From: Clostridiales bacterium
GTDB taxonomy: Bacteria > Bacillota > Clostridia > Lachnospirales > Bianqueaceae
Direction of reading: 5' to 3'
Assembly: GCA_024689505.1 (NCBI GenBank)
Contig: JAILDJ010000004.1
Span: 22,368 to 86,367, forward strand
DNA: 64,000 bases
Shown here: positions 46,442-55,580 of the stretch, piece by piece
How positions within the stretch are numbered: position 1 is the stretch's first letter
Layout of the letters: each line of letters starts with the position of its first letter
Translations under genes and position numbers: made by a program
The notes under the pieces: generated by a model
Seen by the model: only the letters and a program-made list of their open reading frames with translations
What the model was told of the DNA's origin: nothing
Database searches by the model: none

Positions 46442-47188
46442 ATGGGCAAAGTCGTTGCAACGAATATCAAGAAGCGGAAAAGGCCAAGGCGCAAATGGCC
46501 GATGGTCGTCGGTGGGATCCTGCTGATCTTCGTGATCCTGCTGTTGACGGGATTTTTTGACGTCGAACATCCCACGATCGAAGGAAACGAGCGCGTGACC
46601 GACGAGATCGTCATGGAAAACCTCGATATGCACGAGGACATGAACCTGATCTGGTATGCATTGACCCATTACAACACGAAATTTGAACTGGATCCGCTGA
46701 TCCTGTCCGCGGAAGTGTTCATCAAGTGGCCGCATAACATACTGGTCAAGATCGTGGAAAAGAAGGTCATGGGATATCTGCCCTATATGGGCATGTACCT
46801 TTGCATAGATACGACCGGCAGTGTACTGGACAGTGTACACGAGATCGATGAAGATACGCCGATGCTGACAGGAATCCAGGTCCAGAGCTTCAGCCTCGGA
46901 GAAGCGATCGACACGGAGGATACGGAACGCTTCACGATCATGCTGGATTGCCTGAATGTATTGGAGAAATATGAATTATTGGCAATGACAGATGAGATCT
47001 CAGTCGCTCGGGCAGAAGACGTGCACTGGAGGATCGATGGCCTTGATGTCAGTATCGGGACGACGACGGATCTGGACCGCAAAGCTGCGGCACTCAAAGA
47101 GATCCTGAAGGATACGAACCATGGTTCCGGGATCCTGCACTTGGAGGATCTGAATAACCAGATCTACATCGAAAACACAAATTCGTGA
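46442..47188 (+). CDS. ftsQ: cell division protein FtsQ/DivIB
   Basis: Single TM, POTRA-like FDVEHPTIEGNERVTDEIVMENL; position before ftsZ. Confidence 0.8.
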   Translation: MGKVVATNIKKRKRPRRKWPMVVGGILLIFVILLLTGFFDVEHPTIEGNERVTDEIVMENLDMHEDMNLIWYALTHYNTKFELDPLILSAEVFIKWPHNILVKIVEKKVMGYLPYMGMYLCIDTTGSVLDSVHEIDEDTPMLTGIQVQSFSLGEAIDTEDTERFTIMLDCLNVLEKYELLAMTDEISVARAEDVHWRIDGLDVSIGTTTDLDRKAAALKEILKDTNHGSGILHLEDLNNQIYIENTNS

Positions 47189-47196
47189 CAAAAGGC

Positions 47197-47234
47197 TTGA
47201 TTTATCTTGCAAAAAAAGGTATGATAAACATAAT
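47197..47234 (+). promoter_or_regulatory. putative ftsZ promoter(s)
   Basis: TTGATT(47197)-N17-TATGAT(47220) and overlapping TTGCAA(47207)-N16-CATAAT(47229). Confidence 0.5.
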
Positions 47235-47257
47235 ATGGCTAAATAGGAGGAAATTCT

Positions 47258-48421
47258 ATGTTAGAGTTTGATTTTAATGAAAAAGATCTCGATACAGCAC
47301 GTATTCGCGTAGTTGGCGTTGGCGGCGGCGGAAACAATGCTGTTCAGCGTATGATAGAAGATGGTCTGCAGGGTGCGGATTTTGTTGTCGTCAATACCGA
47401 TAAGCAGGTCCTGATGCGGGCCAACGCAGAGGAAAAGATCCTCATCGGCGAGAAACTTACCCGCGGCCTTGGCGCCGGCGGACGTCCCGAAGTTGGCGCG
47501 AAAGCCGCTTCTGAAAGTGAGGACGAGATCCGTGCCATGCTGCAGGATACCGATATGGTCTTCGTTACCGCTGGTATGGGCGGCGGCACCGGTACCGGAG
47601 CAGCGCCGATCGTAGCGCGTATCGCGAAGGATATGGGCATCCTGACGGTTGGTGTCGTTACCAAGCCGTTCCGTTTTGAAGGCGCGAAGAAAATGCGCTC
47701 CGCAGAAGCCGGTATCGCCGAGCTGAAGCAGAACGTCGACACGCTGATCACCATCTCCAACGATCGCCTGCTGACCATGGCCGACAAGCGTACCACCATG
47801 CAGGAAGCCTTCCGTATGGCAGATAGTATCCTGCGTCAGGGCGTACAGGGCATTTCCGATCTGATCACCCGTCCCGGTGTCATCAACCTGGACTTTGCTG
47901 ATGTCCGTTCCACTATGGAAAACAAGGGCCTGGCCCACATGGGTATCGGCCGTGCTTCTGGTGACGATCGTGCGGTCAACGCTGCGCAGATGGCCATCAA
48001 TTCTCCGCTGCTCGATACCAGTATCGAAGGCGCCGGCCAGATCCTGATCAACGTCTGCGGCGGCCCGGATATGGGTATTCTGGAATATGAAGAGGTCATG
48101 GATTCCATCACGAAGATGGCAGCTCCGGATGCAGATATCATCATCGGTACCTCTACAGACGAGAACCTGGAGGACGAGCTGCTCGTCACCGTGATCGCGA
48201 CCGACTTCCACAACGACCGCAACACGCGCATCCCCACGCCCGAGACGTTCGCACCGCAGCCGCAGCCCGCACGTCCGCAGGCGCCTCAGTATCAGCCTGA
48301 AGTGCCGAAGGCTCCGCAGGCGCCGGTTCCGGATACTTCTTACTCACAGCAGCGTCCGGCGGAAAGCGTCGACATGCCGATCGACATTCCCATGTTCCTG
48401 CAGAATCGCAGAAAAGACTGA
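47258..48421 (+). CDS. ftsZ: cell division protein FtsZ
   Basis: [34 protein letters not shown]-terminal peptide [15 protein letters not shown]. Confidence 0.98.
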   Translation: MLEFDFNEKDLDTARIRVVGVGGGGNNAVQRMIEDGLQGADFVVVNTDKQVLMRANAEEKILIGEKLTRGLGAGGRPEVGAKAASESEDEIRAMLQDTDMVFVTAGMGGGTGTGAAPIVARIAKDMGILTVGVVTKPFRFEGAKKMRSAEAGIAELKQNVDTLITISNDRLLTMADKRTTMQEAFRMADSILRQGVQGISDLITRPGVINLDFADVRSTMENKGLAHMGIGRASGDDRAVNAAQMAINSPLLDTSIEGAGQILINVCGGPDMGILEYEEVMDSITKMAAPDADIIIGTSTDENLEDELLVTVIATDFHNDRNTRIPTPETFAPQPQPARPQAPQYQPEVPKAPQAPVPDTSYSQQRPAESVDMPIDIPMFLQNRRKD

Positions 48422-48443
48422 TATAACGCTGATCAATCAAATA

Positions 48444-48479
48444 AAGCCTTCCAAAGTCTGAGCTTTGGAAGGCTTTTTG
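48444..48479 (+). terminator. intrinsic terminator after ftsZ
   Basis: AAAGCCTTCCAAAG-tctgag-CTTTGGAAGGCTTTTTG. Confidence 0.9.
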
Positions 48480-48499
48480 TATGTGATCGCGCTTCGGTC

Positions 48500-49621
48500 C
48501 TATAGGACCTGAGAAACAGCATCGATGTGTGGATCCGGAGCGAGGAGGATGTTCCAGCACAAGGCGGCACCATCAAAACCATGATCTTTAATGGCAGTCA
48601 GTGATCGTGTAATGTAAGCCGGGTCTGTCTTCGCGATATCTGCACGGTAATTGATCTCGATCCCAGGATATTTTGCGCAGGAGACCCTTTGGATCGCTTC
48701 CAACTGAGTGTTCAGAAACGTTCCATTCATGGAGAGTTCCATACGGCCTTTCGCTGCAGGGGCGGATGACTCGAACAGCGCGTATTCATACCCGATACCC
48801 GCCGGTGCAGTCGTTTTTCGATATAACATAGGCTTGATGAAGTCGGCATACTGCGAGAGCGCAGTGTAATTCTGACCGACGAACCGACTGACGACGGGTG
48901 CGAACAGATCGAGACCGACGATCATATCCTTGCTTTTGAAATACCGGCTGAGATCCGCGACGGCATCGGTGATGATCTCTTCCTTGATTGCAAAAAACTG
49001 CTGTGCCAGAGGATCCTTCAGCTGAAAGGCTCCATCCATAGGATACCCGGCCATATCAAAGAAAGCATCTTTTTTCATTTGATACCGTTCTGTGACGAGA
49101 TCCGGATCCAGTCCCTTCTGTTGGTAGATCCTTCTGCAGCGGGGGCAACCGCAGCTCAACACACCGGATACGCCGGCAACAAAAGACTGGCTGCGTATCT
49201 TGTCCAGGAATACCCCGTCGAAACAGCAGCCGCTGAAATATGTTTCGTAGATGTTTTTGACGGCCTGCAGATTATGAGAAGAAGAGGGACAGCAGAAGAG
49301 GAAATCTTCACCTTCCTGATGGATCGGAGCAACGATCTGATCCCCGAATAGATCTACCGCCGTTTCCGGCTCTGCGATATCGCTGATCTCGGAAAAGACC
49401 GGCAGCCAAAGCAGCATTCGGATACCGGCGCTATGTAAAAAGGCGCCGACTTTCTGGTAGAGAGAGGCGTCTGTGTTCCATCCGATGATGACGGATTCCA
49501 CCGGGATCCTGGCGGATACGGACTCGATCTTCCGGATGATTTCTTCCGGAGCAGGGTGCGATTCCTGCCAGGGACCGGTAAAGATCTGAAGTATATATTT
49601 CATAGTGACACCTGGCATCAT
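48500..49621 (-). CDS. uncharacterised protein, possible TIM-barrel glycoside-hydrolase-like
   Basis: PVESVIIGWNTDASLYQKVGAFLHSAGIRMLLWLPVFSE; CCFDGVFLDKIR; CGCPRCRRIYQQKGLD. Start at 49621 or internal (MKYILQ). Confidence 0.55.
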   Translation of the reverse strand: MMPGVTMKYILQIFTGPWQESHPAPEEIIRKIESVSARIPVESVIIGWNTDASLYQKVGAFLHSAGIRMLLWLPVFSEISDIAEPETAVDLFGDQIVAPIHQEGEDFLFCCPSSSHNLQAVKNIYETYFSGCCFDGVFLDKIRSQSFVAGVSGVLSCGCPRCRRIYQQKGLDPDLVTERYQMKKDAFFDMAGYPMDGAFQLKDPLAQQFFAIKEEIITDAVADLSRYFKSKDMIVGLDLFAPVVSRFVGQNYTALSQYADFIKPMLYRKTTAPAGIGYEYALFESSAPAAKGRMELSMNGTFLNTQLEAIQRVSCAKYPGIEINYRADIAKTDPAYITRSLTAIKDHGFDGAALCWNILLAPDPHIDAVSQVL

Positions 49622-50031
49622 GAACCATAAGCAGGGCTCTGGGGAGGCTGCCAGAGAAAAAGCCCTTCACTGGCGGCCAGGACCTTAAGCAGGTCCAGCA
49701 ATGGCCCGTCGGGATTGAATATGGTCATGCACGTATCGTCGGGTTCGGAAAGGATCATGGCGCCCCCGACCATGATATAGACGTATCGGTCCTTCATCAC
49801 GGCTTCGATTTGTTCCGGTGCGGGGTTTTTTACGTCTTCCATCTCGATGGCGTGGTAACAGTTCAGTTTCAATATCACGTCGATATGTTTCTGCTTGATC
49901 TTAAGGATCCGATGTTTCAGCAGATGATCCTCGATGGTGAAATACTGGCCGGGCGCCCCTGCAGGAACTTGTTCGGGCAGGATATCGATGACCCAGTACG
50001 GGGCATCCAGAAGTTCTTCGATGCGGCTCAT
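49618..50031 (-). CDS. hypothetical protein
   Basis: ORF MSRIEELLDAPYWVIDILPEQVPAGAPGQYFTIEDHLL...; 4-nt ATGA overlap with downstream CDS. Confidence 0.6.
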   Translation of the reverse strand: MSRIEELLDAPYWVIDILPEQVPAGAPGQYFTIEDHLLKHRILKIKQKHIDVILKLNCYHAIEMEDVKNPAPEQIEAVMKDRYVYIMVGGAMILSEPDDTCMTIFNPDGPLLDLLKVLAASEGLFLWQPPQSPAYGS

Positions 50032-50047
50032 AGATCGGTCTTCTTTC

Positions 50048-50971
50048 TTACATCCATTTTTTCTTTTTGAAAAGAATGAGACAGAATATGACGATGACGA
50101 TGCTCAGAACGATCACGATGGGGTAGCCGGCACGCCATTCCAGTTCCGGCATATAGCGGAAGTTCATGCCGTACCAGCCCGCGATGAGCGTCAGCGGCAT
50201 GAAGATCGTTGTAACGACGGTCAGCAGTGTCATGATTCGGTTCTGACGGACTTCCAGCTGTGCGTTGTACAGATCGCGCACCTGTATGGTATGATCCCGC
50301 AGTGCGATGGCGGTGTCATGCCGCCGGGCCATGAGATTCATGAACAGGTGGATATAGCGCAGATTTTCTTCTTTGAAAAACCCGTTTTCGTTTTCCTCCA
50401 GCTCCTGCGTCATATCGATGATCTGCTCATAATGGACGAGGAGTTCCCGGATATCGCTGCGGATCTCATTGACACGCATCAGATCGCCCTGGCCTTCGGT
50501 CTCTAGGATGGTATCCTCGATCCGGTCCAGTTCGGATTCATAACGCTCCATGATGGACAGATCGCGGTCCACGATCTGCTCCAGAAAATCATAGAGGAAA
50601 CGTTCCAGGCTCGGCTCCCGCCAACGCTTTGTGCGGCGGATGATGCCGATCATTTCTTCCACCTTGCCGGTGTCATCGATGAATACGATGCCCTTTTCAT
50701 CCAGGGCGAAAGCGAAGCGGTAATCATGGCCGGTGATGTCGTCACGGTCGGGCAGCTGGAACGTCCCGGTCAGAGAATCAAAATTGACTTCCGCTTTGGT
50801 GTTGTGGATATCGCCTGCATTTGGCTCCAGCTCGATGCCCATGTCGAAACGTTCACGCTCCTGGGCCCATTCCGTGCTGGTGAGCACGGCCACATACTGA
50901 CGGCCTGTCCGATCGAGCAGATCCTCAGAGGCGCAGGGCTGTATCGTTTCCTGCAAAAGATAAAAGCTCAT
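50048..50971 (-). CDS. CorA family magnesium/divalent cation transporter
   Basis: C-terminal LTLIAGWYGMNFRYMPELEWRAGYPIVIVLSIVI (GMN motif). Confidence 0.9.
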   Translation of the reverse strand: MSFYLLQETIQPCASEDLLDRTGRQYVAVLTSTEWAQERERFDMGIELEPNAGDIHNTKAEVNFDSLTGTFQLPDRDDITGHDYRFAFALDEKGIVFIDDTGKVEEMIGIIRRTKRWREPSLERFLYDFLEQIVDRDLSIMERYESELDRIEDTILETEGQGDLMRVNEIRSDIRELLVHYEQIIDMTQELEENENGFFKEENLRYIHLFMNLMARRHDTAIALRDHTIQVRDLYNAQLEVRQNRIMTLLTVVTTIFMPLTLIAGWYGMNFRYMPELEWRAGYPIVIVLSIVIVIFCLILFKKKKWM

Positions 50972-51006
50972 AGATCGATCTCCATTATTTCATCGTTATT
51001 GTGTAT

Positions 51007-52398
51007 TCAGGAGGCGCTGATCTCGTCCCGCGTGATGTTCTTTACCCATTTTCCTTTACGATAATGCAGATAGCAGGGGCCCATCTTGAAGAATTCATCC
51101 AGCATCAGAAAGAAATAGACCCAAATGGGCGGCAGTTTCAGGACGAAAGCCAGGAGGAAGCCCAAGGGGATCATCCAGCACCAAAGGGTGATGGCATCGA
51201 CCCAGAATCCGAAACGAGCGTCGCCGCCGGATCGGAAGATGCCACTGAAGAAGGTGATATTGATGGCCATGCCGATCACATAGTAGGACTGGATCAGGAC
51301 CATGATCCTGAGGTAGGCAGCTGCCTGTCCTTCCAATTGGCTGACGTTCACGATGACCGGCCGCAGCAGGATCATGATCAGGCCGCCAAGAGCGCCGAAG
51401 ACCGCTGCCAGCTGCAGGGATTTTTTCGCGTACTGCCTTCCCAGGTCTAGCTTGTTCTCGCCCAGCGTTTTGCCTATGATGATCGCACAACCGTGGGCGA
51501 TACCGAATGCGAAGACGCTGCCGAACTGTCGTGCGACCACCGCGACCGAGTTGGCGGCCACGATATCGCTGCCCAGATGCCCCATGATGACCGAATACAT
51601 GGAGAAGCCGAAGGAGGCGACCACGTCGTTCATCAGAGCGGGGACAGCATATTTGGTGAAATCACGGAACAGCAGCTTGTTGCGTTCAAAGATGTAAGGA
51701 ATGCGGATCTTGACCAACTTGTTCCGCAGCGAATCGATGATACAGCAGCATAGTTCGAAGAAGCGGGCGATCAAGGTCGCGACCGCGACGCCGATCAGTC
51801 CCAGTTTGGGGAACGGGCCAAGCCCGAAGATGAAGCAGGCGTTCAGGACCACATTGATCAGCAGTGAACTGGTCATGACGAAGGTCGAAAGCTTGACGCG
51901 CTCGATGCAGCGCTGCACGTTGAGATACATCTGCGTGATGGCGGAGAAGAGCATGGTCACGCTGATGATGCGCATGTAGGAGACACCGGCGTTGATGACG
52001 TCGGTCTCACTGGTGTAAATGCGCATGACGAACCGCGGAAAGAAGAAGGCCGCGACGAAGAACAGGATGGCAAACCCTAAGGCGATCCGCAGGGCAATGC
52101 CAAGGATGCGCTCGATGGTGCGGGTATCCCTGCGGCCCCAATACTGTGTAGCCATGATGGCCATGCCGGAAGAAACACCGTAGTAAATGAAGCCTACGAT
52201 GTTGAAGGGCTGGTTGGCCAGTGCCGAAGCCGACAGAGCGGTCTGGCTGACGTACCCCAGCATGATGATGTCCGCCGCGTTGACGGCGGTATTGATGATG
52301 TTCTGGATGATGATCGGAACGACGAGCGTGCCGATGAGACGGTAGAAGCTTTTCTCCTGCGGCGCCTGTGAATCTTTTTTAGAAGTCATGCTGCTCAC
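51007..52398 (-). CDS. MATE family efflux transporter
   Basis: 12-TM profile; PIIIQNIINTAVNAADIIMLGYVSQTALSASALANQPFNI. Confidence 0.92.
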   Translation of the reverse strand: MSSMTSKKDSQAPQEKSFYRLIGTLVVPIIIQNIINTAVNAADIIMLGYVSQTALSASALANQPFNIVGFIYYGVSSGMAIMATQYWGRRDTRTIERILGIALRIALGFAILFFVAAFFFPRFVMRIYTSETDVINAGVSYMRIISVTMLFSAITQMYLNVQRCIERVKLSTFVMTSSLLINVVLNACFIFGLGPFPKLGLIGVAVATLIARFFELCCCIIDSLRNKLVKIRIPYIFERNKLLFRDFTKYAVPALMNDVVASFGFSMYSVIMGHLGSDIVAANSVAVVARQFGSVFAFGIAHGCAIIIGKTLGENKLDLGRQYAKKSLQLAAVFGALGGLIMILLRPVIVNVSQLEGQAAAYLRIMVLIQSYYVIGMAINITFFSGIFRSGGDARFGFWVDAITLWCWMIPLGFLLAFVLKLPPIWVYFFLMLDEFFKMGPCYLHYRKGKWVKNITRDEISAS

Positions 52399-52880
52399 TC
52401 CTTATCCCGATGGAACTGGTACAGATGGAAAACGATGAAAAGGCCGCACAGCGCCGTGGTGGCTCTGAGGATGTGGCCGGCAGCCGCGGAGAATGTTTCC
52501 AGTGGCAGGATGGCCAGGGTCGCGGCAAAGATAAAGAACATGGCCGTCCGCAGCGTTTTGATCTTCAGGTCCGCGTCTTCAGTTGGTACATCGGGGCATA
52601 CGGCGGTAAGAAACATACGGCCGAGAATCAGAACCAGGAGGGCGTCCAGCAGGTACAGGATCAGCATGGGAATCAGTGTGAGATCGGGAAGAAAGCCTGC
52701 CGCCTGGACCAGCAGCTGCACCAACAGAACGAGAGCAAAGCGCAAGGACAGCCAGCCCTTGCCACGTTCGATCAGGAAACCAGGGATCATCAGCAGATAG
52801 CCGATGAGATCCGGAACCACGTCCACACTGCCTACGAAAATATCGATATATACGATCAATAGACCGATCAAGATCAACAT
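52395..52880 (-). CDS. small multi-TM membrane protein
   Basis: MLILIGLLIVYIDIFVGSVDVVPDLIGYLLMIPGFLIERGKGWLSLRFALVLL; overlaps MATE gene by 4 nt. Confidence 0.6.
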   Translation of the reverse strand: MLILIGLLIVYIDIFVGSVDVVPDLIGYLLMIPGFLIERGKGWLSLRFALVLLVQLLVQAAGFLPDLTLIPMLILYLLDALLVLILGRMFLTAVCPDVPTEDADLKIKTLRTAMFFIFAATLAILPLETFSAAAGHILRATTALCGLFIVFHLYQFHRDKE

Positions 52881-52950
52881 AAAAAAGAGTCCTTTGTATT
52901 AGTGTCGTTTCACAGTATAATACGGGCTCTTCGAGATGTCAAAGTTCTTT

Positions 52951-53325
52951 TTATTCCCGCAGATACAGATCGACCAGGCGCCAGAAGCGTTCTTGCTTTC
53001 GGGGATCCAGCCGTTGGACCATCTGCAGCAGGCGCACGCTCTCCGGTTCCAGACCGGGATCGGTAAGAAAAGTTTGATCCAGACTGACCTCCAGGACCTT
53101 ACACCAGAGGATCATCAGATCCCGTCCGGGGACGGCCTGACCGCGCTCGACCCGGCTGATATGCGTAGGGCTCGTATTCAGGGCTTCCGCGAGCTGTTCT
53201 TGTGTCAGGTGCAGCTCTTTTCTGCGGGCTTTCAGCTGCTGTCTCAGCTGCTCATAGTGATCAGGGGTGGGTTCCATCGACAGGCTCCTTTTCCATGGGG
53301 TATATCTGTATGCATATGGTACCAT
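52951..53325 (-). CDS. XRE-family HTH transcriptional regulator
   Basis: LRQQLKARRKELHLTQEQLAEALNTSPTHISRVERGQAVPGRDLMILWCKVL. Confidence 0.83.
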   Translation of the reverse strand: MVPYAYRYTPWKRSLSMEPTPDHYEQLRQQLKARRKELHLTQEQLAEALNTSPTHISRVERGQAVPGRDLMILWCKVLEVSLDQTFLTDPGLEPESVRLLQMVQRLDPRKQERFWRLVDLYLRE

Positions 53326-53405
53326 TATAAGGTGAAAAGAAGGGCATAGAAGAATCCTTCGGATTTAGAATCCTGCCTGTCCGTACATAGAATGTCCGAT
53401 CCGCA

Positions 53406-53433
53406 TTGCTATTTTCACAAAAAAGATTATAAT
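53406..53433 (+). promoter_or_regulatory. putative promoter TTGCTA-N16-TATAAT
   Basis: ttgcta 53406-53411, tataat 53428-53433. Confidence 0.55.
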
Positions 53434-53469
53434 AGGATTCAAATCATATGAGTCACAAAGGGTTTATTT

Positions 53470-54411
53470 ATGAAAGAGAATCTGCTTATCGCTTTGGAAG
53501 TCGTCCTTCCATTGTTCTTCTGCATGGCACTGGGGTATGGACTGCGCGGGATCCGCTTGGTCGACGAGCCGTCGCTGAAGGTCATGAACAAGCTGTGTTT
53601 CAAGGTGTTTCTGCCGATCCTGTTGTTCCGCAATATCTATACGACGGATCTGAAAGAGGCCTTCGACGTGAAATTGATCGGCTTCTCGCTGGCGGCGCTC
53701 TTGATCTGGTTCCTGGTGTTGCTTCTGATCGTGCCCCGCATCGAGAAGGAGAACCCCCGGCGCGGTGTTTTGATCCAAGGCATGTTCCGCAGTAATTATG
53801 CGTTGTTCGGTCTCCCGGTCGCAACGACACTGTGTGGAGAAGGCAATATCGGAGCCACATCGCTTCTGCTGGGCATCGTCATACCGTTTTACAATGTGCT
53901 GGCTGTGATCACCCTGGAGATCTTCCGGGGCGGAAAGCCGGATCTCAAGAAGATCCTTCTTGGTATCATTAAGAACCCGCTGATCATCGCATCGGTCCTG
54001 GGTATCATCTTTTATGCCCTTAAGATCCAATTGCCGAAGCCTGTGGATAAAACGGTCCTGGACCTGTCCCGCGTCGCGACACCGCTGTCTCTGGTCGTAT
54101 TGGGGGGCTATTTTACTTTCAGTTCCATAGCGGCCTATCGCAAGCAATTGGCCTTGGGCGTGATCGGGAAACTGGTGGTCTGTCCGCTGGTGGTCCTGCC
54201 GTTTGCGGCTGCCATGGGGTTCCGTTCAGAAGCTATGGTCGCCCTGATGATCATGTTCGGAGCGCCGATCGCCGTTTCCTCCTTTACCATGGCGCAGGAA
54301 ATGGACGGGGATGGGGATCTGGCCGCACAGCTGGTCATCTTTTCGACCTTCTTTTCTATCTTGACCATCTTCCTGCTCGTATTCATACTGAAAACACTGC
54401 AATTGCTGTAA
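53470..54411 (+). CDS. AEC family transporter (auxin efflux carrier-like permease)
   Basis: FFCMALGYGLRGIRLVDEPSLKVMNKLCFKVFLPILLFRNIY; NYALFGLPVA; FGAPIAVSSFTMAQEM. Confidence 0.9.
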   Translation: MKENLLIALEVVLPLFFCMALGYGLRGIRLVDEPSLKVMNKLCFKVFLPILLFRNIYTTDLKEAFDVKLIGFSLAALLIWFLVLLLIVPRIEKENPRRGVLIQGMFRSNYALFGLPVATTLCGEGNIGATSLLLGIVIPFYNVLAVITLEIFRGGKPDLKKILLGIIKNPLIIASVLGIIFYALKIQLPKPVDKTVLDLSRVATPLSLVVLGGYFTFSSIAAYRKQLALGVIGKLVVCPLVVLPFAAAMGFRSEAMVALMIMFGAPIAVSSFTMAQEMDGDGDLAAQLVIFSTFFSILTIFLLVFILKTLQLL

Positions 54412-54426
54412 GGGAAAGGCTGACGT

Positions 54427-55509
54427 ATGCAAAATCGTGGAGCACAGTGGGGCTGGGTCCTGTATGAGGGAGCGGCAACGTTTCTCCTGATCGCTATAAT
54501 CGCGGCAGGCCGGTTGGAAAGCCTGATCTGCGTGATCTTGCTCATGGCTGTGCTGTCTCCGTTCCTGGGGCCTTTGGGAGACGGCAAAGGCCATAAGAAA
54601 AAAGAGTTCCTGGTCTGCCTGATGATGGGACTTCTGGGTGCAGCTTTGGTCGCATGGACAGGGCTTCCGGCCTTGTATATCCTGGCCTTGTTCGGGTTTT
54701 CTGCTGCGGGATTGCTGCACAGTGCCTTCCTTACGGACGTCAGTGACATAGCGCACTTTGAGCGGGTCTCCGCTTTAGGAAGCCTTTGTTTCCTGGTATG
54801 CAGCGCCTGTGCCTTGTGGCTCGTCCCGGAACTTTTACAGCGAGCGATGGATCTCAGGCGCACGATAGGCCTTGCGGTCGTGTGGGCTGCTGCCTTTTCC
54901 ATCCCGTTCCTGATCTATGTACGGCATCGGCATGAGGCACTGCCTTCTACCTATCGGCTGCCCAAAGAAGTGCTTGGTTCGATCCGCAAGAGCGGGGTGT
55001 CGATGGCGAAGAACCGGAAGATCCGGTCGTTGGTGCTGGCCATGTTCTTATGTTCCGCCGGGATCAGCACGGTCCTGGTACATGGCGTAGCCAGACTCTC
55101 TTTGGATATCCGAAACATGTGGTGGATCGTCCTCCTGTCGCTTGCGTGTACGATGCTCAGCAGCCAGGCCGGCAGAAAGTGGCGCGGTGTTCAGATCCTT
55201 CTGGCATGGTTCAGTTTGTGCTGCCTAGGATGTCTTCTGGATCTGTTACTGCCGGGCAGCGCCTTAGGTGTCGTAGGCATCACCTGCTGCGGGATCCGGG
55301 CACTGGTGCGCGCCGGTTTTGCCAGGATCATCCCGCGGGATCAGTCCGCTGCGTATTTTGGAATCTTCTACTGTCTTGGATATGTGGGAGTACTGCTGGG
55401 CATCGGGATCGGTCTTATCTCTTTCGCAAATGTCCTTGCAGGGGTCTTGTTCCTGATCAGCGGAGCGATCCTACTGTATCAGCGCCGACGATTCGTCTTT
55501 CTGGGCTGA
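54427..55509 (+). CDS. multi-TM membrane protein, possible divergent MFS (Atg22-like)
   Basis: WGWVLYEGAATFLLIAIIAAG; about 10-11 hydrophobic segments. Confidence 0.5.
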   Translation: MQNRGAQWGWVLYEGAATFLLIAIIAAGRLESLICVILLMAVLSPFLGPLGDGKGHKKKEFLVCLMMGLLGAALVAWTGLPALYILALFGFSAAGLLHSAFLTDVSDIAHFERVSALGSLCFLVCSACALWLVPELLQRAMDLRRTIGLAVVWAAAFSIPFLIYVRHRHEALPSTYRLPKEVLGSIRKSGVSMAKNRKIRSLVLAMFLCSAGISTVLVHGVARLSLDIRNMWWIVLLSLACTMLSSQAGRKWRGVQILLAWFSLCCLGCLLDLLLPGSALGVVGITCCGIRALVRAGFARIIPRDQSAAYFGIFYCLGYVGVLLGIGIGLISFANVLAGVLFLISGAILLYQRRRFVFLG

Positions 55510-55526
55510 AAGACTGCGGTATAAAT

Positions 55527-55580
55527 GAAACACCTTCCATAGCCACTGGTATGTAGGGACTATGGAAGGTGTTTTTTATT
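55527..55580 (+). terminator. intrinsic terminator
   Basis: AACACCTTCCATAG...CTATGGAAGGTGTTTTTTATT. Confidence 0.85.
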
